Below are positions 21,332 through 31,432 of a stretch of 33,894 nt of DNA, in pieces (position 1 is the stretch's first letter; each line of letters starts with the position of its first letter). The notes beneath the pieces were generated by a model. It was not told where the DNA came from. It did not search any database and saw nothing but the letters and a program-made list of their open reading frames with translations. The stretch is from Coprinopsis marcescibilis. Its lineage: Eukaryota > Basidiomycota > Agaricomycetes > Agaricales > Psathyrellaceae. Made by a program: the position numbers and the translations under genes. The DNA is taken from assembly GCA_004369085.1 (NCBI GenBank), contig ML210330.1, positions 7,497-41,390 on the forward strand, in the 5' to 3' direction.

Positions 21332-22254
21332 ATGTCATTTGACTCTACCTCTATCCCTGACGGCGATTCGTTATCCAAGGCGGCTGCTCTCGACGTTTAC
21401 GATTCAGATGGAGTAAAAGTCAACTTTGGGGCTTTGTTTGAGAAGGAAAAGGTCGTAGTGGTCTTTGTTCGTGAGTGAAACTGCACACTGCGGCGAATAG
21501 AGCTGACGCAAGAACCAGGACACTTCTTTTGTGGCGTAAGTCTTCGTTCGCGACCGCTCTTGATACATCCCTTACCTCGGTAATTGTGGGCTTTCAGGTT
21601 TGCCAGGTGAGTAACACATTGCGACTCGCTCTACACATGCCCACACTGGAGAACAGCTGTACGTCGAGAACTTGGCAAAGGTACCCGAGGAAGCACTGTC
21701 CAAGGCTGGCACCCGAATTGTCGTCGTCGGCTGTGGAGAATGGAGCCCAATTAAGTTCTACCAAGGTCCGCATCGTCCTATCTGTTCGTTCTCACCTCCA
21801 TAACGTAATACCTCACAGAAACAACCGGCTTTAAAGGCCCAATCTACGCAGATCCGTCCCGGGCGCTGTACCGCGCCCTTGGAATGACGCTTGAAACTCT
21901 CGCCAGACAACCCGCAGACGTACCGCGACCCAGCTACCTTTCCACGACGAGCGTTGTGCAGAACCTATTCACCAGTATCGGGGTACGATGTTTTGCAGTT
22001 TGAAAGCGGAGGTACTGATAATGCCATAGAAAATCGTCAGGAACCCGTTCCTCTTGGGGAAACAAGGGAACTTTTCACAGCTCGGAGGAGACTACGTATT
22101 CGGTCCGGGCTTGCGGTGCTCCTTCACGTCTCGCATGAAGAACACCGAAGATCGTGAGTAGTTGTCCCTTTCAACCATACTGTATCCAACATGAAACGTA
22201 GATGTTCCCGTCGTCGACCTCATGAAAGCCGCTGGCGTTGAGTATACCGAATGA
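21332..22254 (+). CDS. AhpC/TSA-2-type peroxiredoxin-like protein
   Basis: Thioredoxin-fold redox protein of 204 aa, of the AhpC-TSA_2 (PRXL2/AAED1-like) type. Seven exons: 21332-21470, 21519-21535 (17 nt), 21598-21606 (9 nt), 21657-21765, 21819-21982, 22030-22153, 22202-22254. Spliced landmarks: VVVVFVRHFFCG-VC-Q with a CxxC pair (Cys51, Cys54), IVVVGCGEWSPIKFY, and TTGFKGPIYADPSRALYRAL, which is typical of the family. The C-terminal GGDYVFGPGLRCSFTSRMKN is also characteristic. The 9-nt microexon encodes Val-Cys-Gln and so carries the second Cys of the motif. The donor GTCCGC at 21766 is non-canonical beyond GT. It probably reduces peroxides or protein disulfides in the cytosol; the substrate is unknown. 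Confidence 0.9.
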
Positions 22255-22357
22255 TCATGCCTACCTTTTTACTTCCCCAAATTCTGAATCTGTGTATTCA
22301 ATACGATAAATAAGAATAAGTACCACATCTTGTTTGATCTATACGACCATTTTGCGT

Positions 22358-23765
22358 TCAAGCATCGACAACGCCAGGCGGTACACTCCCATCTCCCTGA
22401 ACACTCCACGGTCGCCTAAACAACGCCAACGGAACCGCCTCCGCCATAACCTTGAACGCCTCCACATTCGGATGCAAATGATCACCCGTATCATATATCT
22501 CCCTCAACTGCTCAGGGACCTCCGGATCCGCCAACAACCTGTCGAAATCCAACACGACATCAAACGCCCCACTGCTCCTAATCCACCTGTTCACATTCTT
22601 CCTCGTCACCTCCCTCGTAGGATCTCCGTAGCCCTGTCCGGGCCCGCTCATCGGCGTAATCGTCGCTCCGAACACCGGGATACCAGCAGTATGCAGGCGG
22701 GTTATCATCTGCTTCAAGGCCCAGATGAGGCGGTCCTCGATGGCTTTTTGGCCTTCGGTCGTGGTGGGGCCTGTACCGATATCGTTGACGCCTTCGAAGA
22801 TGATCGCGTATTTGGTCCCGGGTTGGGCGATGACGTCCCGGTCGATACGGCCAAGAGCGTTGGGTCCAAGACCATCTGCGAGTATGCGGTTTCCCCCTGC
22901 GGCTTGGTTGATGACGGCGATGTTTCGTGTCGCGCGGTCTGCTTGGAGGCGCGAGACGAGCAAGTCGGGCCACCTAATGTCATGGGTAGATCAGCAGCAG
23001 TATCAGAATGGGACCATGCATCGTTAAACCAAAACGAAGAACTCGCAGGAAAGTAGCTGCACCTTTGACTCACCTGTTGTTCCCGTTATCAGTGCTTCCC
23101 CTCCCATCGGTTATACTGTCCCCCACAATGACGACCGCACCGGCACCATCGTCCGCCCAGGTCTCAACGGAACTAATCCAGTACCAATGGTTCGTACTTG
23201 TTTTCTCCTCGCCCTCCAACTCCAAACTATCCACCCCATTCCCAAACACCATCCAACTCGTCGTCCTACTCCCCGGATGCCCAGTGACCAAATTCAACCT
23301 CTGCCCACCCTCCGAATACACCGAAACACTCAACGCACTCTGTGCCCTTAGCGTGAACTGTATCGGATCCGACACAACCTGCGCACCACTCGGTATAACT
23401 ACCGCAGAGAGCCCGCTGAATGTCACCGCCCGCGAAGTGCGCGGCTGGATGGAGGATACTCCTGAATCGCCATTGCTAGGCAATGCGATGGAGACGGCGG
23501 TGATCGGCAGTTCGCTCCCTCCAAATGCATTCGAAAGCCTGATGCGGATCCACTCCCCACTGAGCGTGGCGCGCACGGTCTGGCGGATGGTGCTATTGGG
23601 GAAGACGAGGTCGGATTGGTTGAATGGTGCGGGCGGGAGATTGTGGGGTTCGGTCAGCTGAGGCATGGATCCCCATGCGTTGACCCAATGCGCCGCGTGC
23701 ACGCTTTGCACGGTGAACAGGAGAGCGAGGAGGGTGGGGAGAAGGGGTTTCAAGGAAAACGCCAT
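22358..23765 (-). CDS. secreted SGNH/GDSL hydrolase
   Basis: Secreted esterase/lipase-like enzyme of 435 aa in two exons (23765-23074, 22973-22358) with a 100-nt intron. A signal peptide of about 24 residues ends SVHA before AHWVNAW. The N-terminal half is a beta-rich region (SGEWIRIRLSNAFGGSELPI) typical of fungal members. The C-terminal SGNH domain shows VIVGDSITDGRGS (nucleophile Ser), NQAAGGNR (block II Gly), FEGVNDIG (block III Asn) and DHLHPN (block V Asp-x-x-His). All four catalytic blocks are intact. It is convergent with the gene ending at 22254 (103 bp apart). A likely 81-nt intron (23794-23874) splits the 5' UTR. A dead second copy lies at 26340-26568. Confidence 0.93.
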
Positions 23766-24405
23766 GGTGGCGGAGGGTCGAAGGCGGCGGTGACTGTAGA
23801 TGGAGCCTCGAGGTAAGAATGAAACTGCGAAAGAAGAGGAGTTTAAGTATGATTCGAGACAGGGAAACACGTACCGACGTTTTGCCGTTCTCCTCCCAGG
23901 ATCGACCATCACCGCTTCCACGCTGTTCTCTTGCCCCACAATCACCAATTTTGCAAGAATGAATCCCAGCAAAATTCCCAGCGCTGGAGTATCCCGTCGT
24001 CACGAGGTGCCTTGAAGACGGTGTCCAAGGTGGCCTTCTTGCCATGTGCGAGAGTCCAAGAATGTCGAGATGTCATGATGTGTCGGCGATGGAGAAACTT
24101 CGAGGAACAGGTAGAGGATCTAGCTAGCAAATGTCAGCAAACGACGTTAGTGTGCGAGTGTATTCGCAAGGTCGAAACCGTGCACATTAAACTTCAGATA
24201 ATCGCGGAATTTCGGTGAAAAAGACCCTATATTACAGAACGACGGCATAAAATACATGTAGAAAGCGATGAATATGATCATTTTCGGGCAAAGGTAATCT
24301 AGCTCGATCATATTAGCAGACGTACAAAGAAGAGGAAGAGACGACGACGCACCTTGATTTTGTTTTCCCCATCGAGCTTGTAATTGTGTAGCGCATCCTT
24401 GGCTG
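23530..24405. repeat. segmental duplication, copy A
   Basis: This block matches 26340-27220 over its whole length, visibly above 90% in the noncoding part by eye. It runs from inside GDSL exon 1, through its promoter, into the 3' end of the U1A gene, and stops abruptly at GCATCCTTGGCTG where a GATA microsatellite begins. Confidence 0.9.
24278..24405 (-). pseudogene. 3' stub of the U1A/U2B'' gene
   Basis: Contains the last 21-nt exon (ITFARK stop), the preceding intron and about 45 nt of the penultimate exon of the snRNP gene at 27093-28216, then breaks. It has no promoter or start, so it is non-functional. It marks the boundary of the duplicated segment. Confidence 0.85.
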
Positions 24406-24410
24406 ACAGA

Positions 24411-24421
24411 CAGATAGATAA

Positions 24422-24452
<31 letters not shown>
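24411..24452. repeat. GATA microsatellite
   Basis: About ten near-perfect GATA/TAGA units start six bases after the end of the duplicated U1A stub. They probably mark the duplication breakpoint. Confidence 0.9.
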
Positions 24453-24453
<1 letters not shown>

Positions 24454-24571
24454 GTATCAGGTTAACGACTGCGGTTATAAACAAGGAGCACCTCCGCAGG
24501 GGATACCATACACTTTTCTATCCTTCCTGTTCTCATTCTCATTACTGGGTCATACTAGACTCTTTACTTCT

Positions 24572-25844
24572 ATGTCTTCCGCTTGGACGGAGGAATACGC
24601 CAACGATTATGGCCTAGTCTCTGCAAAGGTGACATACGCCACCAATGTTATCACAGTGTCCATCGTAGGTAAGTGGTAAAGGAGAGCGTAACCTGCTACG
24701 GCCCTATCTGACGATGCCTTTAAATTGCAGGGATTCAATTCTTCATGAACTGTTACGCCTTGATTGTATTTTTCGAGACAACTTCTGAAAGGAGACAGGG
24801 AAGAGCGCTGTACCTAATCTCTGGCTGGTTAATATTCGCATTCTACACGATGGGAGCATGCTCCGACATGTCCAGAATGTTTAAAATTCTTTTGGAAGCC
24901 GTGAACGGCCTTGATTATATGCAGATATATTCTTCTACTGCCCTTTGGATGGATAGTTTGAGCGTGAGCTCCGTATGTCTCGTGTTTATCATAGGGGACG
25001 GATTATTGGTTTGTCGTTTGGTTCTAGTAACATTTGAGGCATGTTTATAACCATTCGCAGCTATACCGATGCTCTTTACTTCTGGCAGGAGGCTGGTGCT
25101 GGGTATTGGCTTTGCCGTTGCTCATGTATCTGTCGGTTATTGGTAAGTCCAGAGCTATACAAGTGTCAGAAATATATTTAATGAGCATTTGACATCCAGC
25201 CTTGAGTATTGTCAATGTTGTTATGCTCTTCCCTTACTCGGAGAGCATGGAAGATACGCTATCCAACGTGACATTAAGTTGTGACATTCTTGCGTTTACA
25301 ACAAACCTCTTCATAACCTCCGTACTTTGCTACCAACTCTGGTCCTCTCATAGGAAATTAGCAAGGTCAATGCCATCGGCCGGTAAACGTTTGGTAGTAT
25401 ACCAGACTGCTATCCGTATTCTAGTTGAATCGGCGTTACCTCTCGCAATCGCAGGTATACTCAAAGCGGCGATATCCTATGTCCCCATCGTTGCTGGCAA
25501 TATCTCTCGATATTCTGGAGACCCAAAGGCATTGGAGGTTGCATACGCTTGCAGCGAGCTTTTATACTATGGCCTGCAGGTATGTGAACCCGAAGCCTCT
25601 CAGCCTGGCATGGCGGTGACCTGGTTTGATGCAGGCCTTAGCACCGCAATTGATCATATTCCGGGTAACGACAGGAAGGTCGTGGACGAAGACCGATAAA
25701 TCAAGCGCCGAAGCATTCTCTCGGTCACTCGCTTTTTATCAAGGGCCCCAGCCAGACGAGTCTCCCATCACCAGAGATGACGAGGAAATAGCTGAAGAGC
25801 CCCACGGACCCAACAGAGACGTATCAGTGAGAATTAAAGAGTGA
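24572..25844 (+). CDS. basidiomycete 7TM membrane protein, copy 2
   Basis: Paralog of the gene at 12350, 348 aa, with identical exon order: 24572-24668, 24731-25008, 25061-25142, 25200-25579, 25635-25844. All phases match copy 1, and exons 1 and 3 have exactly equal lengths (97 and 82 nt). Landmarks: FFMNCYALIVFFETTSERRQ, GRALYLISGWLIFAFYT, CLVFIIGDGLLLYRC, SSHRKLARSMPSAGKRLVVY and ALAPQLIIFRVTTGRSWTKT. The short acidic tail differs most between copies, while the SERRQGRALYL and AGKRL loops are strongly kept, which suggests the cytosolic loops are constrained. The gene is intact. It is followed on the same strand sense by an orphan kinase promoter block (26345-26200, inverted relative to kinases 1 and 2). 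Function unknown. Confidence 0.9.
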
Positions 25845-26345
25845 CTGTCACATATCACTGTGTTGCACCTTACTACCGTATTTATTCTAGTTTGTAAACT
25901 CCCAGTTCCCCGACAAGCTTCTGAGCGCAGATATATAATTCCTTGTTTCATATACATAGAGTATGTCCATAGTATATACCAATCGCATGCTGCATGCATC
26001 CGATCAACCCAGACATATCTCAGTCGAAGCCCACGTAATCTTCGATTCCTCAGGTCTCAACCAGTCAATCTACATCTGGCGCTTTGTTTGAAATGGGACA
26101 TGTAGCCGATAGAAACCTCACAGCACAGGGCTCTGGGCTTCAAGCCTTTTGTGCGCCTGCGTGCAAATACTAGACTCCACCGCGCATTCGTCGCTCGATG
26201 CCAGGAGCCTGATGAGACACTATAACAATAGGTCCTGGCGGAGAATGTTGATTTGAGAGCGGTCTGTGTACACTGAGACGAGACGTTGGTACTGTACAGC
26301 AAAAATAAGCAACAGCAATCGCAAACGGATAGTGAGGCATTCGAA
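25600..26345. repeat. inverted copy of 18140-18800
   Basis: The reverse complement of this stretch aligns with 18140-18800. The kinase promoter block, the TATATCTGCGCTC and TTACAAACTAGA segments, and the 7TM exon-5 sequence occur in the same order. It is a diverged inverted repeat with about 6.8 kb between the arms. Confidence 0.75.
26200..26345 (+). promoter_or_regulatory. orphan kinase promoter block, inverted
   Basis: The reverse complement reads CGTTTGCGATTGCTG, GCTGTACAGTACCAACGTC, CACAGACCGCTCTCAAATC and CTCCGCCAGGACCTATTG, the same elements as upstream of both kinases. By its orientation the promoter would fire minus-strand-to-right only if a kinase followed beyond 26345. Instead a truncated GDSL gene follows, so it has lost its gene. 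Confidence 0.6.
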
Positions 26346-26568
26346 AGTCGGATTCGGATCTATTCCCCGCTGAGCGTGGCGCGCACCGTTTGGCGGGTTG
26401 TGCTGTTGGGGAAGACTAGGTCGAATTGAATGGTGCGGGCGGGATATTGTGGGGTTCGGTAAGCTGAGGCAGGATCCCATGCGTTGTCCCAATGTGCTGC
26501 GTGCACGCTTTGCACGGTGAACAGGAGAGCGAGGAGGGTGGGGAGGATGGGTTCAATGAAAACGCCAT
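26340..26568 (-). pseudogene. dead second copy of the GDSL hydrolase
   Basis: Starts at an ATG (26568) like the gene at 23765, but it frameshifts within the signal peptide after about nine codons. It also carries small deletions, and TAG at 26360-26362 replaces the Trp codon of GEWIRI. The copy ends at 26340, where it abuts the inverted kinase promoter. The SGNH catalytic half is absent. Confidence 0.88.
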
Positions 26569-27220
26569 GGTGGCGAAGGATGGAAGGTGGCGAGGACTGT
26601 AGATGGAGTCCTCGAGGTAAGAAAGGCACAGGTTCCTGCGAAAGAAGAGAGTTTAAGTATGATTCGAGACAGGGAAACACGTACCGACGTTTTGCCGTTC
26701 TCCTCCCAGGATCGACCATCACCGCTTCCACGCTGTTCTCTTGCCCCACAATCACCAATTACGCAGTAAGAATTCCCAGCAAATTCCCAGCGCTGGAGTA
26801 TCTCGTCGTCACGAGGTGTCTTGAAGACGGTGTCCAAGCTGGCCTTCTTGCCATGTGCGAGCGTCCAAGAATGTCGAGATGTCATGATGCGTCGGCGATG
26901 GAGAAACTTCGAGGAACGGGTAGAGAATCTAGCCAGCAAATGTCAGCAAACGACGTTAGCATGCGAATGTATATCGAGAAGCGAGGTCGAAACCGTGCAC
27001 ATTAAACTTCAGATCGTCGCGCGATTTCGGAGAAAAAGACCCTAAATTACAGAACGACGGCATAAAATACATGTAGAAAGCGATGAATATGATCATTTTC
27101 GGGCAAAGGTAATCTAGATGGATCACATTAGCAGACGTACAAAGAAGAGGAAGAGACGACGACGCACCTTGATCTTGTTCTCCCCATCCAGCTTGTAATT
27201 GTGTAGCGCATCCTTGGCTG
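26340..27220. repeat. segmental duplication, copy B
   Basis: Partner of 23530-24405. Here the U1A side is the intact native context and the GDSL side is broken, the reverse of copy A. Confidence 0.9.
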
Positions 27221-28216
27221 TACCAGCACTCCCCTCGTCCGAGAATTCCACGAAAGCGATGTCCTTCTTTGTTGGGATAAGACGCACTTCGTATAGGTTG
27301 GGGTACCTGTCGAGAAGTTAACGAAGCCAAACAGGCACAGAGAAAGGACGCGACGCACTGAGAGAAAAGGGTCTCGAGCTGATCCTTCGTGACGGATTCG
27401 GGGAGATTTTGGAGGAAGAGAATCTTGTTGGGCGGTAGGTATTCGTCGGGCATCTGGACAGCTGGTCGTTTCGGAGCTGGGAGAGATGCACCTCCGTCGA
27501 CTATGAAAAAGAACTATAAGAACAACGCAGATGATAAAAGTATATTGAACGTACTTTCGGCTGCCAGCCGCTTGGCTCGGAATTTGGCTTTCAGGGGGTT
27601 GCTGTAGCGCGTGTTCTCTGTCAAAGACGAGTCAGAAGACTGTATACAGAGAGTTCTGAAGTGAGAAATCATACTTTTGTGCTCATCGCGGGTTGTTTTG
27701 TGCGAGTCAAAGTTGTTAGGGTCTTTTTTCTTCACCACCGCATCAGATCGCGTTCTTGCAAATGAGATTTGCTATATAGTCGATCAGCATAAGATAAGAA
27801 TGTAACCGGAAACACACAGACCATAGGTTTCGAATAGAGAGGGAACCGCTGGACCTCCTTCATCGCCTTCTTCGCAGCATCTGGCGACTCGAACGAGACA
27901 AACGCCTGCCCCCGCATCCGCAGATTCTTGTGTGCAACTACATCAAGAACTTCGCCATATGACTTGAAAAGACCTCGCAGTGTCGTCTTCATAACTAAAT
28001 ACAAAGTTTCAGCATCCCCTTTCACCAGATATATATCGCAATACAGCACTCACCGTCAGGCTTGATCTTTTCGTTCAGGTTCTGGATGTACAGCGTCTCA
28101 CAGACATAATCGTCCTGTGGTGGCTGTGGTGCAGATATAGCTTGTATCGGTGTCGGTTGTGCAATTCCCGGTTCGGTTGGGGCGATGTCCACCATGGTAT
28201 CTGCTGGTTGGTCCAT
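27093..28216 (-). CDS. U1A/U2B''-type snRNP RNA-binding protein
   Basis: Spliceosomal protein that binds a U1 or U2 snRNA stem-loop. 265 aa in seven exons: 28216-28054, 27994-27822, 27771-27675, 27617-27555, 27500-27359, 27306-27168, 27113-27093. All introns are 50-59 nt, and the last exon is only 21 nt. RRM1: RNP2 LYIQNL (42-47) and RNP1 RGQAFVSF (82-89), ending PMQISFARTRSDAV. A basic linker (NPLKAKFRAKRLAAE) and PAPKRPAVQMPDEYLPPN precede RRM2: KILFLQNLPESV, YPNLYEVRLIPTKKDIAFVE, and LHNYKLDGENKIKITFARK at the end. Two RRMs joined by a basic linker are the signature of this family. The start at MDQPADTM is preferred; 19 codons upstream (28273) is possible. It is divergent from malic enzyme with about 196 bp between the ATGs. 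Confidence 0.92.
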
Positions 28217-28412
28217 TATCGTCGCGAATGTTGAGGTCAACGACGCCGAGGACGACCAGACAGGCACGCTCAACGCTGTTTGTCCTTGATTGCTTCAAAG
28301 CTTGTCGCCTTCAAGTGCCCCGCGCCGGCTGAGTCCGGAGACCGGGGTTGAATGACATCACCGCTCGAGCTTTGCATGGACTTGAGAAGATTGTTCTTGG
28401 ATATACACCGCC
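28217..28412. promoter_or_regulatory. shared divergent promoter, U1A / malic enzyme
   Basis: Only 196 bp separate the two start codons, so both promoters and 5' UTRs must fit here. No TATA box is obvious, as is common for housekeeping bidirectional promoters. Confidence 0.5.
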
Positions 28413-30760
28413 ATGGTTGTACCACCTCTAGGAATACACAGTCACAAGCCCGCCCGCCTAATCCCAAAGCTCAGGATAGCACTTCATGGCCAATCTCTCC
28501 TCAACTCGTCTCGACTCAACAAAGGCACCGCGTACACTCCTCAAGAACGAAAGTCGTTCGGTCTGAATGGGCGTTTACCTTATCGCACCAACACGCTGGA
28601 CCAGCAATGCGACAGGGCGTACGACCAGCTCAACTCTTGTGACTCGCCAATCCGCAAGAACACCTTTTTGCAGAGCTTGAAGGATCAGAGTTGGGTCTTG
28701 TACTATTCGTTGGTCTCGCGGCACTTGAAGGAACTGGTGCCTGTTATCTATACCCCAACTCAGGTAAGCCTCCCTCTTCGCGCATAGATCGCTTACTTAC
28801 TTCTTGTGCCAATGACAGGGCGATGCTATCGCCAATTTCTCACACTTATATCGGAAAGCCGATGGTCTCTTTTTATCATACCCAGAGGAAGACAGCATGG
28901 AGGAAGCGTTCTTGGAGTATACAAATGGGCGAGACGTCGACTTGGTCGTGTGCACCGACGCTGAAGCGATTCTCGGCATTGGAGATCAGGGTGTTGGCGT
29001 ACGTCTTCCATACCCTGTATTACTTCGCACTTTATCTCACACGACGGATAGGGGATCGGCGTAAGTACCGTCGACTCGATCTTTCCTGTCCCTGAATGAC
29101 CCCCATTCCAGATATCGACAGCAAAATCGACAATGTACACGTATGCCTCTTCCGAATTCGTTCTCGTTTGAGGGCACGTGTGTTAACGTTTCCTCAGCCT
29201 TATTGGGGGCCTCGACCCTGCAAGGACGTTGAGCGTGATGCTTGACGTTGGTACTTCTAATAAAGAGCTCCTTGATGACCCTCTTTACATAGTACGTTTC
29301 ATGTTCCCTCGTAGCAACAAAGCTGACTTATCTAGGGTTGGCAACACGACCGAATTCGAGGAGAAGACTATGATAGATTCATGGACAAGTATGCGCCCCA
29401 CTTTCCTCGCATGTAACTGCCTGACCCCAGCTACCAGATTCGTACAACTCGTCAGAAAGCACTATCCCCATAGCCTGCTTCATTTTGAAGACTTTGGCGT
29501 AACCAACGCTTATCGCCTCCTCCACAAATACAAAAACGCCCACGCAGCATTTAACGATGACATGTACGTCCTTATACATCCCGCGTCCCAGCATCGACTA
29601 ACGATCACCGACAGCCAAGGAACGGGCGCAGTCACCCTCGCCTGCATAATGGCGGCAATCGGGGTTTCTAGCCGCAGTTCCCACCTCGCTACCGGAAACG
29701 CCCAAGGTAAACGACTCTCCGACCAACGCTACGTCATATTCGGTGCTGGCTCAGCAGGGATGGGTATCGCAGTCCAAGTCCGCGACGCCATGATTGCAGC
29801 AGACGGTATATCTCGGGACGAAGCCAACCGCCGTCTCTGGTTGATAGATAGGGAGGGACTCTTGTACGACGACGAACCGCCCAGCCCGAGCGAAGCTACC
29901 AGTACCCGACATCACCAACATTCGTGGGACAAGGCCAAGGAGGAGTTTGTGAGGCCATTCGACGATGGGTGGGGGGAGTTGGCAGGGGTAGAGGCGAAAG
30001 ATGGGAAGGTGGACTTGCTGGATGTGGTGAAGGGCGTGAGGCCTACAGTATTGATCGGGTGTTCGACTGCTGCTGGGGCGTTTACGGAGGAAGTCGTGAA
30101 GGCCATGGCCGCTGGGCTGACGGATGGCGAGAAGCCGATTATAATGCCCTTGTCGAATCCGAGCAGGTTGGTTGAGGCGGTTCCGAAGGATATTATGGAG
30201 TGGACGGAGGGGCGGGCTTTGGTGGCGACTGGCAGTCCGTTCGGGAGCGTGGAGATCGACATCGGCGGGGAGAAAAAGTCGTTTAAGTATGCTTTTTGGT
30301 TCCTTCGTCCTGCTTTCATTGTTGACTGTGTTTGTCTAGGATCGCAGAGTGCAATAATGCGTTAATATATCCGGGATTAGGCTTTGGCGCCATTCTTGCA
30401 CAGTCCAGGACTATGACCGACACGATGCTCATCGCCGGTGCCAAACAACTCGCATCCCTTTCACCTGCCATCCTCGCCGTTTCCTCTTCCAATCAGCCGT
30501 ACGCTGGAGAAGCACTGCTGCCGGATTTTGGAGAGGCGCCAAAGGTGAACTTTCAGCTTGGGGTTGCGGTAGCGCAGCAGGCGGTTTTGGAGGGTGTGGC
30601 CCAGGCAGAGTGGGCGGTGAGGAGTGGTTCTGGAGAGGATGTGGCGTCTGGGGAGGTGAGGGAGTTGGTGCTTGATGAGGTGAAGGATAGGGCGGAAAGA
30701 AAGCTGTGGGTGCCGGTGTATCCCGAGTACGAGTATGATCCGGAGGGTTTGAAGGATTGA
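28413..30760 (+). CDS. malic enzyme, mitochondrial NAD type likely
   Basis: Oxidative decarboxylation of malate to pyruvate and CO2. 644 aa in nine exons: 28413-28763, 28819-28998, 29052-29060 (9 nt), 29112-29140, 29198-29291, 29336-29388, 29438-29563, 29615-30286, 30340-30760. All phases close. Residues expected for catalysis are visible: Tyr113 in PVIYTPTQ, Lys185 in GGIGISTAKSTMY, metal ligands Glu256/Asp257 in HFEDF and Asp280 in FNDDIQGTGAV, the dinucleotide loop FGAGSAGMGIA (323-333), and IIMPLSNPS near 480. The basic, Ser-rich first 45 residues look like a mitochondrial presequence. The microexon encodes Gly-Ile-Gly, residues 178-180, just before the catalytic Lys. The C-terminus (PVYPEYEY) is intact. 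NAD versus NADP preference cannot be settled by eye. Confidence 0.95.
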
Positions 30761-31432
30761 GTTTTGTGGGCGGTTTAGATAGCAAGTTTGTACGATGGCG
30801 ATTTGTAAAGGTTTGGGGTTGTAGAAGATAGTACCGGGTTTCCAAGAGTCTTCTGCGGCGTGATTGATTCGTTTGATGTTGTTTTGTGGGTTTCGGCGGA
30901 ATAAACGGAGTTCCTGAACCACTTATCGATTGTCTAAGCGCCCAGGGGCGATGTCCAGGGATGGAGTTTCCTGAACGGATCGTCTGCGTTGGCGGCGGAC
31001 GCTTTCATCCGTCAATCGGAGGTAGTATGTGATCACTGCCGACATACAGGAGAAATTCTATGTAATTCTATTAACGCCGAGACTTGGCAGGAGGCGAACC
31101 ATATATGACTATTCAAAGATTCTGCGATTATAACTGTCCAGTAATTGCACGAAATCAACCTGTCAGGCACTCCACGCCCCACCCTCGAGGTATCTTTGCA
31201 GCGTTCGGATGGAACAAACATCTCCATAAGCGCCGGTGTGTCATTTTCAGGGCTTGGGCTGCCTTTTTCATCGATCAGCGCTCGGCACCTGCTCGCCAAG
31301 AACACTGGGCTGTGAATTCTGTCTGTCGTACCTTTCTACATAAGGGATTCGGCACTGTAAGACGAGAATTCAGAGGATTTATTCCCTTCCTTTTCTCTCT
31401 GCCGCCTGCGTTCCCGCCAGACCTGTTTCACG
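30761..31432. other. intergenic, MARVEL gene promoter side
   Basis: No exon recognised. The CT-rich run TTCCCTTCCTTTTCTCTCTG near 31382-31401 shortly before the ATG at 31433 is typical of fungal transcription starts. Confidence 0.45.

Noticed and set aside
23766..23972. N-terminal extension of the GDSL hydrolase to an ATG at 23972
   Set aside because: It would bury the clear signal peptide at MAFSLKPLLP and read through a likely 5' UTR intron.
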